Made by a program: the position numbers and the translations under genes. The notes beneath the pieces are model-generated. The model saw nothing but the letters and a program-made list of their open reading frames with translations. It did not search any database and was not told the DNA's origin. Positions 49,517-57,712 of a stretch of DNA of 64,000 nt are shown here, in pieces. The DNA lies in assembly GCF_000725485.1 (NCBI RefSeq), contig NZ_JOAG01000044.1:11707-75706 (forward strand), in the 5' to 3' direction. Every line of letters starts with the position of its first letter. Positions within the stretch are counted from its first letter, which is position 1. This DNA is from Nonomuraea candida. Its GTDB lineage: Bacteria; Actinomycetota; Actinomycetes; Streptosporangiales; Streptosporangiaceae.

Positions 49517-50213
49517 GCTCGCGGCGGCGGTGACGCTGGCCCCGCTGCTCCAGGTGGCCATGATGGAGCGGCTGCCGATCCCGCCGCCCGACCTCGTGCT
49601 GCTGGTGGCCGTCGTGGCCGGCGCCGCCCTGGGGCCGCTCGCCGGCGCGGTGACCGGCTTCGCGGCCGGGCTGGTCGCGGACCTGGTCCCGCCCGCGCTG
49701 CCGCCCGCCGGCCGCACCGCGCTGCTGCTCTGCCTGGCCGGGTACGCCGCCGGGCTGATCCCGCGCTCACCGGCGCGCGAGCTGCCCACGACGGCTCGCG
49801 CGCTGGTGGCGAGCGCGGGCGGCACCGTCCTCGTGACGGCCGCCGCCCTGCTGCTCGCCGCCTGGCCGGGCACCCCCGCGCCCGCCTCCTGGACGGGCGG
49901 CGCCACCCCGGTGGCCGGCCTGCCGCCCGCCGCGGCGGCCCTGGCCGCCCTCCCGTGCAACCTGATCGCCGGCCCGCTGCTGTGGCGCCTGCTCACCCGG
50001 CGCCCCCGGGCCTCACTGAGAAGGCACAACCATGCGACCCTCCCGCTTCCGCCTGCCGCTGGTGCACCTGCTGGTGGCAGCGATCTTCCTCACCCTGCTC
50101 GGCCGGTTGTGGCAGGTGCAGATCCTGGACGGCGAGCGCTACGACCGAGCCGCCTTCGCCGACCACGTGCGCCACATCGCCATCCCGGCCGTGCGCGGGC
50201 GCATCCTCGATGA
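49506..50213 (+). CDS. mreD: Rod-shape protein MreD, overlong at the C-terminus
   Basis: The first about 170 residues are a normal MreD membrane protein: LAAAVTLAPLLQVAMMERLP, PDLVLLVAVVAGAALGPLAG, TGFAAGLVADLVPPALPP, LLCLAGYAAGLIPRS and LPCNLIAGPLLWRLL, about five segments. MreD usually ends near there. Here the frame runs on for 182 bases inside the PBP2 gene, adding a Pro/Ala/Arg-rich tail that looks like out-of-frame sequence. Either the native stop was lost or a small indel lies near 50020. MreD bridges MreC and PBP2. It overlaps mreC by 11 bases at its start. Confidence 0.85.
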   Translation: MRARLAAAVTLAPLLQVAMMERLPIPPPDLVLLVAVVAGAALGPLAGAVTGFAAGLVADLVPPALPPAGRTALLLCLAGYAAGLIPRSPARELPTTARALVASAGGTVLVTAAALLLAAWPGTPAPASWTGGATPVAGLPPAAAALAALPCNLIAGPLLWRLLTRRPRASLRRHNHATLPLPPAAGAPAGGSDLPHPARPVVAGADPGRRALRPSRLRRPRAPHRHPGRARAHPR

Positions 50214-51984
50214 CCGGGGCCGCCCCCTGGCCCGCAACCGCGCCGCGATGACGATCTCCGTGGACCGGGTCGAGCTCGGCCGGCAGCCCGACCGGGGCCG
50301 CGCCACGCTGCGCGCGCTGGCCGCGCTGCTCGACCGGCCCTACGAGGAGCTGTCGCGGCGGATGACGCCGTGCGGGCCCCGGACGGGCAAGCCCTGCTGG
50401 GCGGGCTCGCCGTACGAGCCGATCCCGGTGGCCGAGGGCGTCCCGGCGAGGACCGCCACGCAGATCGCCGAGCGGCCGGAGGACTTCCCCGGCGTGAGCG
50501 CCGCGCCCGAGCCCGTCCGCGACCATCCCCGGGGGGAGCTGGCCGCGCACGTGCTCGGCTACCTGGGGCCGGCGGACGAGGGCGCCGGCGAGGTCGGCAG
50601 GGACGGCCTCGAAGCGTCGTACGAGGCGGACCTGCGCGGCGAGCCGGGCAGCAGGGAGGTCGTCGTGGACAGCGCGGGACAGGTGCTGCGCACCGTGCGC
50701 GAGCAGCCGCCCGCGCCCGGCGCCACGCTCGTCACCAGCATCGACGCCGACGTGCAGGCGGTGACGGAGCGGGCGCTGGAACGCGCGGTCCGCAAGGCGC
50801 GCGGCCGGGGCGCGCCGGCCGACTCGGGGGCCGCCGTCGTGCTGGAGGCCCGCACCGGGCGCGTGGTCGCCATGGCCTCCTACCCCGGCTACGACCCCGA
50901 GGTGTGGACGGGCGGCATCGAGCCGGACGACTACCGCCGGCTCACCTCCGGCCACGACCGGCCGCTGCTGTCGCGGGCCATCCAGGCGCAGTGGCCGCCC
51001 GCCTCCACCTGGAAGGTCGTCTCCACGGCCGCCGCCACGGGCGCCGGCTACCCGCTGAAGGGACGCTACGACTGCCCCGGCTCCTACCGGGTCGGCGACC
51101 GCTCCTTCCGCAACTTCGGCGGCGCCGACCTCGGCGTCATGGACCTGCACGAGGCCCTCGTCCAGTCCTGCGACACGATCTACTACCGCTTCGCGCACCA
51201 GCTCTGGCTCAAGGACCACCGCGACCCCATGCAGCGCATGGCCAGGGCCTTCGGCTTCGGCGCCGAGACCGGCGTGGACCTGCCCGGCGAGGCCGCGGGC
51301 CGGGTGCCCGACCGGGCGTGGAAGAAGGCGTACTGGGAGGAGACCAGGCAGCGCACGTGCGAGGAGGCGCGCGAGGGCTACCCGGAGACGGCCAGGACCG
51401 ACCCCGGCAGGGCCGCCTACCTCAAGGCGATCGCCGCCGAGAACTGCGCCCGCGGCTACGCCTGGACCGCCGGTGACGCCGCGAACTTCTCCATCGGGCA
51501 GGGCGACGTGCTGGCCACGCCGCTGCAACTGGCCCGCGCGTACGCGGCCCTCGCCAACGGCGGCACCCTCTTCTCCCCCCGCGTCGGCAAGGAGGTGCGC
51601 GGCCCGGACGGCCGGCTCGTCAGGTCCGTCGTCCCGCCCGTCACGGGGCGGCTGCCGGTGCCCGGCAAGACGCTGTCCTACATCAGGGACGCGCTGGCGG
51701 AGGTGCCGAAGTCGGGCACGGCCGCCGGCGCGTTCGCCGGGTTCCCGCTCGGCAAGCTGGCGGTGGCCGGCAAGACGGGCACGGCGGAGGCGTACGGGGA
51801 GAAGGACACCTCCTGGTTCGCCTCCTTCGCCCCCGCCGATGACCCCCGCCACGTGGTCGTGGCCGTGATCTCGCAGGGCGGCTCGGGCGGCGAGGCGGCG
51901 GCGCCGGCCGTCCGGGAGATCTGGTCCGGCATGTACGGGCTGGAGGGCCGGACGGCCGCCCTGCCCGCGAGGAGCCGCAGATGA
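50032..51984 (+). CDS. mrdA: Penicillin-binding protein 2 (elongasome transpeptidase)
   Basis: A 650-residue class B PBP. A single N-terminal anchor (LVHLLVAAIFLTLLGRLWQV) is followed by the pedestal domain (IPAVRGRILDDRGRPLARNR) and the transpeptidase. Active-site motifs: PPASTWKVVST (SxxK), LVQSCDTIYY (SxN site as SCD), and LAVAGKTGTAEAYGEKDTSW (KTG). It crosslinks peptidoglycan together with RodA, the glycosyltransferase encoded next. The length is typical. The ATG at 50032 lies within the overlong mreD frame and is preceded by a GAGAAGG-like site. Its stop overlaps rodA by ATGA. Confidence 0.95.
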   Translation: MRPSRFRLPLVHLLVAAIFLTLLGRLWQVQILDGERYDRAAFADHVRHIAIPAVRGRILDDRGRPLARNRAAMTISVDRVELGRQPDRGRATLRALAALLDRPYEELSRRMTPCGPRTGKPCWAGSPYEPIPVAEGVPARTATQIAERPEDFPGVSAAPEPVRDHPRGELAAHVLGYLGPADEGAGEVGRDGLEASYEADLRGEPGSREVVVDSAGQVLRTVREQPPAPGATLVTSIDADVQAVTERALERAVRKARGRGAPADSGAAVVLEARTGRVVAMASYPGYDPEVWTGGIEPDDYRRLTSGHDRPLLSRAIQAQWPPASTWKVVSTAAATGAGYPLKGRYDCPGSYRVGDRSFRNFGGADLGVMDLHEALVQSCDTIYYRFAHQLWLKDHRDPMQRMARAFGFGAETGVDLPGEAAGRVPDRAWKKAYWEETRQRTCEEAREGYPETARTDPGRAAYLKAIAAENCARGYAWTAGDAANFSIGQGDVLATPLQLARAYAALANGGTLFSPRVGKEVRGPDGRLVRSVVPPVTGRLPVPGKTLSYIRDALAEVPKSGTAAGAFAGFPLGKLAVAGKTGTAEAYGEKDTSWFASFAPADDPRHVVVAVISQGGSGGEAAAPAVREIWSGMYGLEGRTAALPARSRR

Positions 51985-53201
51985 CGCCCTTCACCTCCGG
52001 CGGCACCCGGCTCGTGCCCCGCCGCGACGACGTGCCCCAGTGGCGCGCGCACGCGCCGCTCACCGACCGGGCCGGGGGCGTCCTCACCCGGCTGCGGCGT
52101 GACCGGCGGCGGGCCGCCCTGCGGGCCGTCGACTGGACGCTGCTGGTCCCGGCGCTCCTGCTCTGCCTGACGGGCACGCTGCTGGTCTGGTCGGCCACCC
52201 GGCCCAGGATGGAGGCGGCGGGGGAGGACCCGCAGACCTACCTCAAGAGGCAGGCCGCGAACGTCCTCGTGGGCCTGGCCGTGATGACCGCGATCACCCT
52301 GTCCGGCCATGGCGCGCTGCGCGCGTGGACGACGCCGGCGTACCTGGCCGGGCTGCTCGGCCTGGCGGCGGTGCTGACCCCGCTGGGGACGACCGCCAAC
52401 GGCGCGCAGTCGTGGCTCTCGCTCGGCGGTCTGGACGTGCAGCCGTCGGAGCCGGCCAAGGTCGCGCTCGTGCTCATGCTGGCCGCGGTGCTGGCCGACG
52501 GCGCCCGGGGGAGGGGGTTCGCGCTCGCGCTGGCGGTGGCGGCCCTCCCGCTCGGCCTCATCATGCTCCAGCCCGACCTCGGCACCGCCATGATCATGGT
52601 GGTGACGGCGGGCGGCATGCTGGTGGTGGCCGGGCTGCGCGGCCGGTGGATCGCCCTGCTGGCCGGGGCGGGCGTCGCCGCGGCGGCCGCGGCCTGGTTC
52701 CTCGGGCTGCTCCGCCCGCACCAGATGCAGCGGCTGCTCACCTTCGCCGACCCGATGGCCGACCCGCAGGGCGCGGGGTACAACGCCACGCAGGCGCTGG
52801 TGACGGTCGGCTCGGGCGGGCTGTTCGGGCGGGGCTTGTTCCGCGGCGACCAGACCGGCGGGCGGTTCGTCCCCGAGCAGCACACCGACTTCGTCTTCAC
52901 CGTGGCCGGCGAGGAGCTCGGGTTCGCCGGGGCGGCGCTGATCCTGGTGCTGCTCTGGGCGCTGCTGCGGCGGGCGCTGCGCGTCGCGGACGGTGCGGTC
53001 ACCCCCTTCGGCAGGCTGGCCGCCGCCGGGATCGCCTGCTGGCTGGCCGCGCAGACGTTCGTCAACGTCGGCATGGTGCTGGGCCTGGCGCCCATCGTGG
53101 GCGTGCCGCTGCCGTTCGTCTCCTACGGGGGGTCGTCGACCGTGGCATGCCTGGCGGCGGTGGGCGTGCTGATGTCGGTACGCCGCCAGGCCGTGCTCTA
53201 G
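51981..53201 (+). CDS. rodA: SEDS glycosyltransferase RodA
   Basis: A 406-residue SEDS protein with about ten membrane segments. NGAQSWLSLGGLDVQPSEPA is the conserved RWL-like loop, MLQPDLGTAMIMVVTAGGML follows, and FVPEQHTDFVFTVAGEELGF and VGVPLPFVSYGGSSTVACLA are the family signatures with the catalytic Asp in QHTDF-x-region. It polymerises lipid II into glycan strands with PBP2. The N-terminal 45 residues form a cytoplasmic, Arg-rich extension. Start overlaps PBP2 (ATGA). Its TAG stop shares CTAG with the stop of the convergent aminopeptidase. Confidence 0.95.
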   Translation: MTPFTSGGTRLVPRRDDVPQWRAHAPLTDRAGGVLTRLRRDRRRAALRAVDWTLLVPALLLCLTGTLLVWSATRPRMEAAGEDPQTYLKRQAANVLVGLAVMTAITLSGHGALRAWTTPAYLAGLLGLAAVLTPLGTTANGAQSWLSLGGLDVQPSEPAKVALVLMLAAVLADGARGRGFALALAVAALPLGLIMLQPDLGTAMIMVVTAGGMLVVAGLRGRWIALLAGAGVAAAAAAWFLGLLRPHQMQRLLTFADPMADPQGAGYNATQALVTVGSGGLFGRGLFRGDQTGGRFVPEQHTDFVFTVAGEELGFAGAALILVLLWALLRRALRVADGAVTPFGRLAAAGIACWLAAQTFVNVGMVLGLAPIVGVPLPFVSYGGSSTVACLAAVGVLMSVRRQAVL

Positions 53202-54418
53202 GAGGCGCCGCCCCTCGTCTGCCAGGCTTCGCCGCGCAGGACGTCGATCCAGGTCCCGTCGCCGAGCCGGCCGGTCACGGTCACCTCCGGGCCGCCGACC
53301 ATGAAGTCGGTGTGCAGGACCGCCTGGTTGACGCCCCGGTCGCGGAGCTGCTCGGAGGTGCTGTCCAGCCATCCGGGCAGCACGTTGGGTATCCCGGCGC
53401 CCCAGGCGAGGTGGCAGGCGGCGTTCTCGTCCAGCAGGGTCGTCAGGTAGGTGCGGCCGCTCCGCCCGATGGGGGAGCTGTTGTCGACGAGGGCGACCTC
53501 GCCCAGGCTCGGCGCTCCCTCGTCGGCGGCGAGCTGGGCCCTGACCGCCTCCGCGCCGCGGCTCGCCGCGACGTCCACGATCCGGCCCCCGGCGAACGTC
53601 AGCCGCAGGTCCTCCACGACCACCCCGTCGAGCGCCAGCGGGCGCGTGCTGGTCACCACGCCCTCGGCGCGGGTGCGGTCCGGCGTCGTGTACACCTCCT
53701 CGGTCGGCAGGTTCACGATGGTGTGCTGCCCCGTACGCGCGGCCTGCTCCGAGGTCAGCCAGCGGGCGCCCGGGATCAGCCCGATGGTCAGATCCGTGCC
53801 CGGCCCGGCGAACCGCAGCGCGTCCAGGCCGAGCCCGGTCAGCCGGTCGGCGTGCCGGCGCAGCTCCGCCATGCGCTCGCGCCAGGCCGCGACCGGGTCG
53901 GGCCGGTCGAGGCGCAGGAAACGTTCGAGGTCCCGCCACAGCGCTTCGACGTCGGGCTCGCCGTACACGAGCCGCGCCCACTCTGCGGTCGGGTAGCAGA
54001 CGATCGTCCAGGCCAGCCGCGCGTCGATCTGCGCCCTGATCCGGGAGGCCAGCGCGGGCATCCGGTCCAGGCCCGCGCGGGCGCCGTCGAGGCCGGACAG
54101 CAGCGCGGGCCGGGGATCGCCCCTGACGCTGATCAGCGCGCCCCCGGCGGCGGCGAGATTCTCGTAGCGGCGGTCCAGCCACGGCGGCGTCCAGGCCAGC
54201 GACTCCCGCTCCGCGTGGCGGACGCGGGACGCCTTGGCGTGCGGCTCGAAATACCACACGTCCACATAACGCGCGCCGCGCCGGTAGGCGTGCTCGGCCA
54301 GGGCGTGCGCCAGCGGCGCGTGCTCGGGCAGGGCGTCGATCCCGAGGATCTGCCCGTTCTCGAACTGCAGGCCCGCGTCGAGGATCACCTCGGCGTACGC
54401 GTCCAGCCGGTCCGTCAT
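53198..54418 (-). CDS. M29-family aminopeptidase
   Basis: A 406-residue metallo-aminopeptidase of the thermophilic (AmpS/PepS, T-type) family. Conserved parts: LTIGLIPGARWLTSEQAART, IVNLPTEEVYTTPDRTRAEG, LGEVALVDNSSPIGRSGRTY, LTTLLDENAACHLAWGAG and VNQAVLHTDFMVGGPEVTVT. The metal ligands Glu (PTEEV), Glu and His (DENAACH-LAWG), and His-Asp (LHTDFM) are all visible, so it should be active on free peptides in the cytosol with a dinuclear Co/Zn site. It converges on rodA, with overlapping stop codons. Start ATG 54418. Confidence 0.93.
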   Translation of the reverse strand: MTDRLDAYAEVILDAGLQFENGQILGIDALPEHAPLAHALAEHAYRRGARYVDVWYFEPHAKASRVRHAERESLAWTPPWLDRRYENLAAAGGALISVRGDPRPALLSGLDGARAGLDRMPALASRIRAQIDARLAWTIVCYPTAEWARLVYGEPDVEALWRDLERFLRLDRPDPVAAWRERMAELRRHADRLTGLGLDALRFAGPGTDLTIGLIPGARWLTSEQAARTGQHTIVNLPTEEVYTTPDRTRAEGVVTSTRPLALDGVVVEDLRLTFAGGRIVDVAASRGAEAVRAQLAADEGAPSLGEVALVDNSSPIGRSGRTYLTTLLDENAACHLAWGAGIPNVLPGWLDSTSEQLRDRGVNQAVLHTDFMVGGPEVTVTGRLGDGTWIDVLRGEAWQTRGGAS

Positions 54419-54550
54419 CTCCCGCTCCTCACCATGGTCGCGGCGCGCTGCCGGCGCCCTTGCCGCAGAGCGTCCCCGCCCGGGAGGCTGGCCGGCAAAG
54501 GATTCGGGCCTGCCCGAATCCTCCCTACGGACCCGGCCCCGGGAGAACCG

Positions 54551-55504
54551 ATGATCCGTCTGCGTCTCGGCGAAGCCGACCTGCTCCGCAGCCGCTTCGC
54601 CGTGGCCCCGCTGTGGGAGGCCACCGCGGCGGTACGCGCCGTCCGCCACGCCGGCCGTCACCTTCCCTGGCTGCGCCCTGCCGCCGGGCGGGCGGTGGCC
54701 GCCGACCTCGGCGTGCTGCCGCACCTGCTGCCGCCCACGGGCTACGCCCCCGACTTCCTGACCCCGCCGCCCACCCGCCCGCTGCCGGACCCGGAGGACG
54801 AGTTCGACCGGCTGCGCGGCCTGCCTCTCGACGTGGTCGCCGCCGAGCTGGCCAGATCCGGCCCGCCGCCCGCCGTCTCGGCCAGGCTCCCCGGTGACCC
54901 GGCCGCCGCCCTCGCGCACCTGGCCGCCTCGATGCGCACGGTCTGGCGGCGGCTGCTCGCCCCGCAGTGGCCGCGGATGAGGGACCTCCTCGAAGCGGAC
55001 ATCGCCTACCGGGCCGCCGGCGTGGCCCGGGGCGGGTTCGCGTCGATGCTCGGCGAGCTGCACCCCGGCGTGCGCTGGGCCGGCGGGTGGCTGGAGATCG
55101 ACGGGCCGGGCCGCGAGACGCTCGACCTCGCCGGCCGTGGCCTGCTCCTCGTGCCGAGCCTGCTGCACGGGCCCGTGCCGAGCGTGCAGCACGACCGGCC
55201 GTGGCAGCCGACGCTCATCTATCCGGCCAGGGGCGCGGCCACCCTCGGCGCCCGCCCGGAGGCGCCGCCCGGCACGCTGACCGCCCTGCTCGGCCGCAGC
55301 CGCGCGGCGATCCTCGCCGAGCTCGACGAGCCGATGGCCACCGGCGTCCTGGCCCGCCGCCTGGGCCTCAGCCCGGCCACCGTGTCCGGGCACCTCAAGG
55401 TCCTGCTGCACGCCGGCCTCCTGACCGCGCGGCGAGCCGGCCGCCAGGTCCACTACGGGCGCACCCCGCTCGGCACGGCCGTCGTGAGCCACGGACGGCA
55501 CTGA
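54551..55504 (+). CDS. ArsR-type winged-helix regulator with large N-terminal domain
   Basis: A 317-residue regulator common in actinomycetes. The N-terminal about 230 residues (LRLGEADLLRSRFAVAPLWE, GRHLPWLRPAAGRAVAADLG, PRMRDLLEADIAYRAAGVAR, GGWLEIDGPGRETLDLAGRG) form an uncharacterised domain (DUF5937-like). The C-terminus is an ArsR HTH: LLGRSRAAILAELDEPMATG, VLARRLGLSPATVSGHLKVL, LHAGLLTARRAGRQVHYGRT. Ligand unknown. It diverges from the aminopeptidase gene over about 130 bases, but no linked target is clear. Confidence 0.88.
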   Translation: MIRLRLGEADLLRSRFAVAPLWEATAAVRAVRHAGRHLPWLRPAAGRAVAADLGVLPHLLPPTGYAPDFLTPPPTRPLPDPEDEFDRLRGLPLDVVAAELARSGPPPAVSARLPGDPAAALAHLAASMRTVWRRLLAPQWPRMRDLLEADIAYRAAGVARGGFASMLGELHPGVRWAGGWLEIDGPGRETLDLAGRGLLLVPSLLHGPVPSVQHDRPWQPTLIYPARGAATLGARPEAPPGTLTALLGRSRAAILAELDEPMATGVLARRLGLSPATVSGHLKVLLHAGLLTARRAGRQVHYGRTPLGTAVVSHGRH

Positions 55505-55638
55505 TACCGCCCTCGCCGCCGCCCTCCACCGGCCCGGCGTGACCTGAGATCCGCTTCGGCATTCGTCCCACCTGCCGCGCGCCGCGCGGTTACGGTGGCG
55601 TTCGTGAACGGCACGGGCGCGTAGGGGGAGGGGCGGGG

Positions 55639-56055
55639 ATGGATCCGCTGGTGTTGGCGGCGGCGACCGCGGTGGTGACCGCGATGGCGACCGAGGGCTG
55701 GCAGCAGGCCCGCAACGCGGTCGTCGCGCTGTGGCGGCGGGCGCGCCCCGAACGGGCCGAGGTGATCGCCGCCGAGCTGGAGGAGACCCACGCCGAGGTG
55801 GTGGCCGCGCGCCGGGCGGGCGACGGGCAGGCCGAGCAGGACCTGGTCGGCGACTGGCAGCGCAAGCTGCGGCGGCTGCTGGACGCCGACCCCGGCCTGG
55901 GCGACGAGCTGCGGCGGGTCCTGGACGAGGAGCTGGCGCCGCTGCTGCCGCCGGACCGGCAGCCCGGCGCCCACAACGTGACGATCACGGTCACCGTCTC
56001 CGGGCAGGGACGGGCCAACATCGCGGCCCGAGACCAGCACATCACCGAAAGGTGA
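55639..56055 (+). CDS. Actinobacterial small protein of unknown function
   Basis: A 138-residue protein: MDPLVLAAATAVVTAMATEG, WQQARNAVVALWRRARPERA, EETHAEVVAARRAGDGQAEQ, DLVGDWQRKLRRLLDADPGL, ending with TVTVSGQGRANIAARDQHIT. An N-terminal hydrophobic helix, a helical charged middle and a short beta-rich tail recur in small proteins next to STAND/NTPase defence-like genes in actinomycetes, but none is present here. No catalytic residue is visible. Start ATG 55639 with GGGGAGG upstream. Confidence 0.65.
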   Translation: MDPLVLAAATAVVTAMATEGWQQARNAVVALWRRARPERAEVIAAELEETHAEVVAARRAGDGQAEQDLVGDWQRKLRRLLDADPGLGDELRRVLDEELAPLLPPDRQPGAHNVTITVTVSGQGRANIAARDQHITER

Positions 56056-56270
56056 GCCGGCCGTCCGGTCGCTCCTCGGACGGGGTGACTTCCGGCGGCG
56101 ACATTCGGCGCAGCCCGGAACGTGGTGATCGGCAGGCGGGGATGCCGTGGGAGGCGTCGGCCGCCTTCTGACGCCCCTTCTCCTGCTCTGCTTCTCCTCC
56201 CGGCGAGGTGGCTTCAACCGGGTCTTCGAGTTCGGCGCGCGGGCTCGCCTTGCGGGGCTGCCTGCCCCGG

Positions 56271-56570
56271 TCAGCAGCAGTTCTTCAGGTACGACTGCAG
56301 GTCGGACAGGGCGGCGGCGACGGCCTGCCTGTCGGCGCGGTACCAGGTGACCTTGCCGTCCTTGCGGGAGGTGAGGAGGCCGCCGCGTCTGAGCTCGGCC
56401 AGTTGCTCGGAGGCGCGGGGCTGGCCGATGCCGGCGCGCTCGGCGACCTGGCCGACGGACAGCTCGGCGCCGCGCGCGAACAGGGCCAGGATGCGCTGGC
56501 GGACCGGGCTGTCCAGGGCGCGCAGGAAAGCGCCCGCGGCCGCGCTGAGCTCCACGGGCGGCGGCGGCAC
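56271..56570 (-). CDS. ArsR-family repressor with C-terminal Cys pair
   Basis: A 99-residue winged-helix regulator: LSAAAGAFLRALDSPVRQRI, LALFARGAELSVGQVAERAG, IGQPRASEQLAELRRGGLLT, SRKDGKVTWYRADRQAVAAA, and the end YLKNCC. The terminal vicinal cysteines are where some ArsR proteins bind As(III), Sb(III) or other thiophilic ions, so metal sensing is possible. GTG at 56570 or 56555 is the likely start. The divergent remnant of an ArsO-like monooxygenase (56670-57011) supports a former arsenic-type operon. The upstream strand carries an 18-bp tandem repeat (about 56620-56670). Confidence 0.8.
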   Translation of the reverse strand: MPPPPVELSAAAGAFLRALDSPVRQRILALFARGAELSVGQVAERAGIGQPRASEQLAELRRGGLLTSRKDGKVTWYRADRQAVAAALSDLQSYLKNCC

Positions 56571-56669
56571 GGCCGATCGATCGGCGCCGGCCGCTGCGAC
56601 GCCCGCCGGGGTGGGGCCGGCCGTGGTGGCGGTGTCGGCCGTGGTGGCGGTGTCGGCCGTGGTGGGGCC

Positions 56670-57011
56670 GGCTGCTACGGGGCCGGGCAGGCCGGCCTGG
56701 CCGCCGCGTACGCCGCCCGGCGGGCGGGCCTGGCCCCGCTGGTGATCGAGGCCGGGGCGCGACCGGTCGGATCCTGGCCGCGCTACTACGACAGCCTCAC
56801 CCTGTTCTCCCCGGCCCGCCACAGCGCCCTGCCCGGACGGCCTTTCCCCGGTGACCCGGACCGCTACCCCGGCCGGGACGAGGTGGTGGCCTACCTCCTG
56901 GGCGCGGCCGCTGCTGACCGGGGGCAAGGGCACGCCGGTGTTCGACACCGGCACATACCGGGAGCGGATCGCCGGCGCCGCCCGGCACGGGCGCCGAGCG
57001 AGCGCGTCATG
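56670..57011 (+). pseudogene. ArsO-like flavin monooxygenase, truncated
   Basis: From about 56670 one frame reads an N-terminal FAD domain of the ArsO/YUCCA-like monooxygenases: GAGQAGLAAAYAARRAGLAP, LVIEAGARPVGSWPRYYDSL, TLFSPARHSALPGRPFPGDP, DRYPGRDEVVAYLL. At 56911 homology jumps to another frame, LLTGGKGTPVFDTGTYRERI, which belongs to the second half, then ends at TGA 57009-57011. About 150 or more residues are deleted with loss of frame. Such genes commonly sit beside arsR; here the ArsR gene survives and the enzyme does not. Confidence 0.75.
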
Positions 57012-57019
57012 ACCGCCGC

Positions 57020-57712
57020 TCACGTCCCCGGGCTGACCAGCCCCGTCTCATAGGCGACGACGACCAGTTGCGCGCGGTCGCGCGCCCCCAGTTTCGCCAT
57101 CGCCCGGCTGACATGAGTGCGCGCGGTGGCCGGGCTGAGGAACAGCTCGGCGCCGATCTCGTGGTTGCTCAGACCCCGCCCCACCAGGGCCACCACCTCA
57201 CGCTCGCGCTCGGTCAGCACCGCGAGCCGGTCCTCCGCGACCGTGGCGGCCCTGCGCCGCGCGGTGAGCTGGCCGATGAGACGCCGGGTGATCCGCGGCG
57301 CGAGCAGCGCCTCCCCGGCCGCGACCACCCGGATCGCGTGCAGCAGCTCGGCCGGCCCGGCGTCCTTGAGCAGGAAGCCGCTGGCGCCGGCCTGCAAGGC
57401 GTCGAAGACGTACTCGTCGGTGTCGTACGTGGTGAGAATGATGATCCGCACCCGCTCCAGCCCGCGCGTCCCGGCGATCCGGGCGGTGGCCTGGATGCCG
57501 TCCAGCTTCGGCATGCGGATGTCCATGAGGACGACGTCGGGGCGGGTGGCGCGGGCCCGCTCGACGGCCTCGGCCCCGTTGGTGGCCTCTCCCACGACGG
57601 TGATGCCCTCCTCCAGGTCGAGCAGGACCTTGAACCCGGAGCGCACGAGCCCCTCGTCGTCGGCGAGCAGCACCCTGATCGGGGCGTCCTCCGGGGCGGC
57701 GGACGCGTTCAC
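57020..57712 (-). CDS. NarL/LuxR-type response regulator
   Basis: A 230-residue response regulator. Receiver: IRVLLADDEGLVRSGFKVLL (acidic pair), RPDVVLMDIRMPKLDGIQAT (phospho-Asp), IIILTTYDTDEYVFDALQAG (Thr), ASGFLLKDAGPAELLHAI (Lys). Output: LTEREREVVALVGRGLSNHE, IGAELFLSPATARTHVSRAM, AKLGARDRAQLVVVAYETGL. The GTG start at 57712 overlaps the stop of the histidine kinase (GTGA), so the two are a coupled system. Targets unknown; a neighbouring transporter is absent. Confidence 0.95.
   Translation of the reverse strand: MNASAAPEDAPIRVLLADDEGLVRSGFKVLLDLEEGITVVGEATNGAEAVERARATRPDVVLMDIRMPKLDGIQATARIAGTRGLERVRIIILTTYDTDEYVFDALQAGASGFLLKDAGPAELLHAIRVVAAGEALLAPRITRRLIGQLTARRRAATVAEDRLAVLTEREREVVALVGRGLSNHEIGAELFLSPATARTHVSRAMAKLGARDRAQLVVVAYETGLVSPGT

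Noticed and set aside
53198..53201. Special regulatory meaning of the shared CTAG stop of rodA and the aminopeptidase
   Set aside because: Overlapping convergent stops are common in compact genomes.
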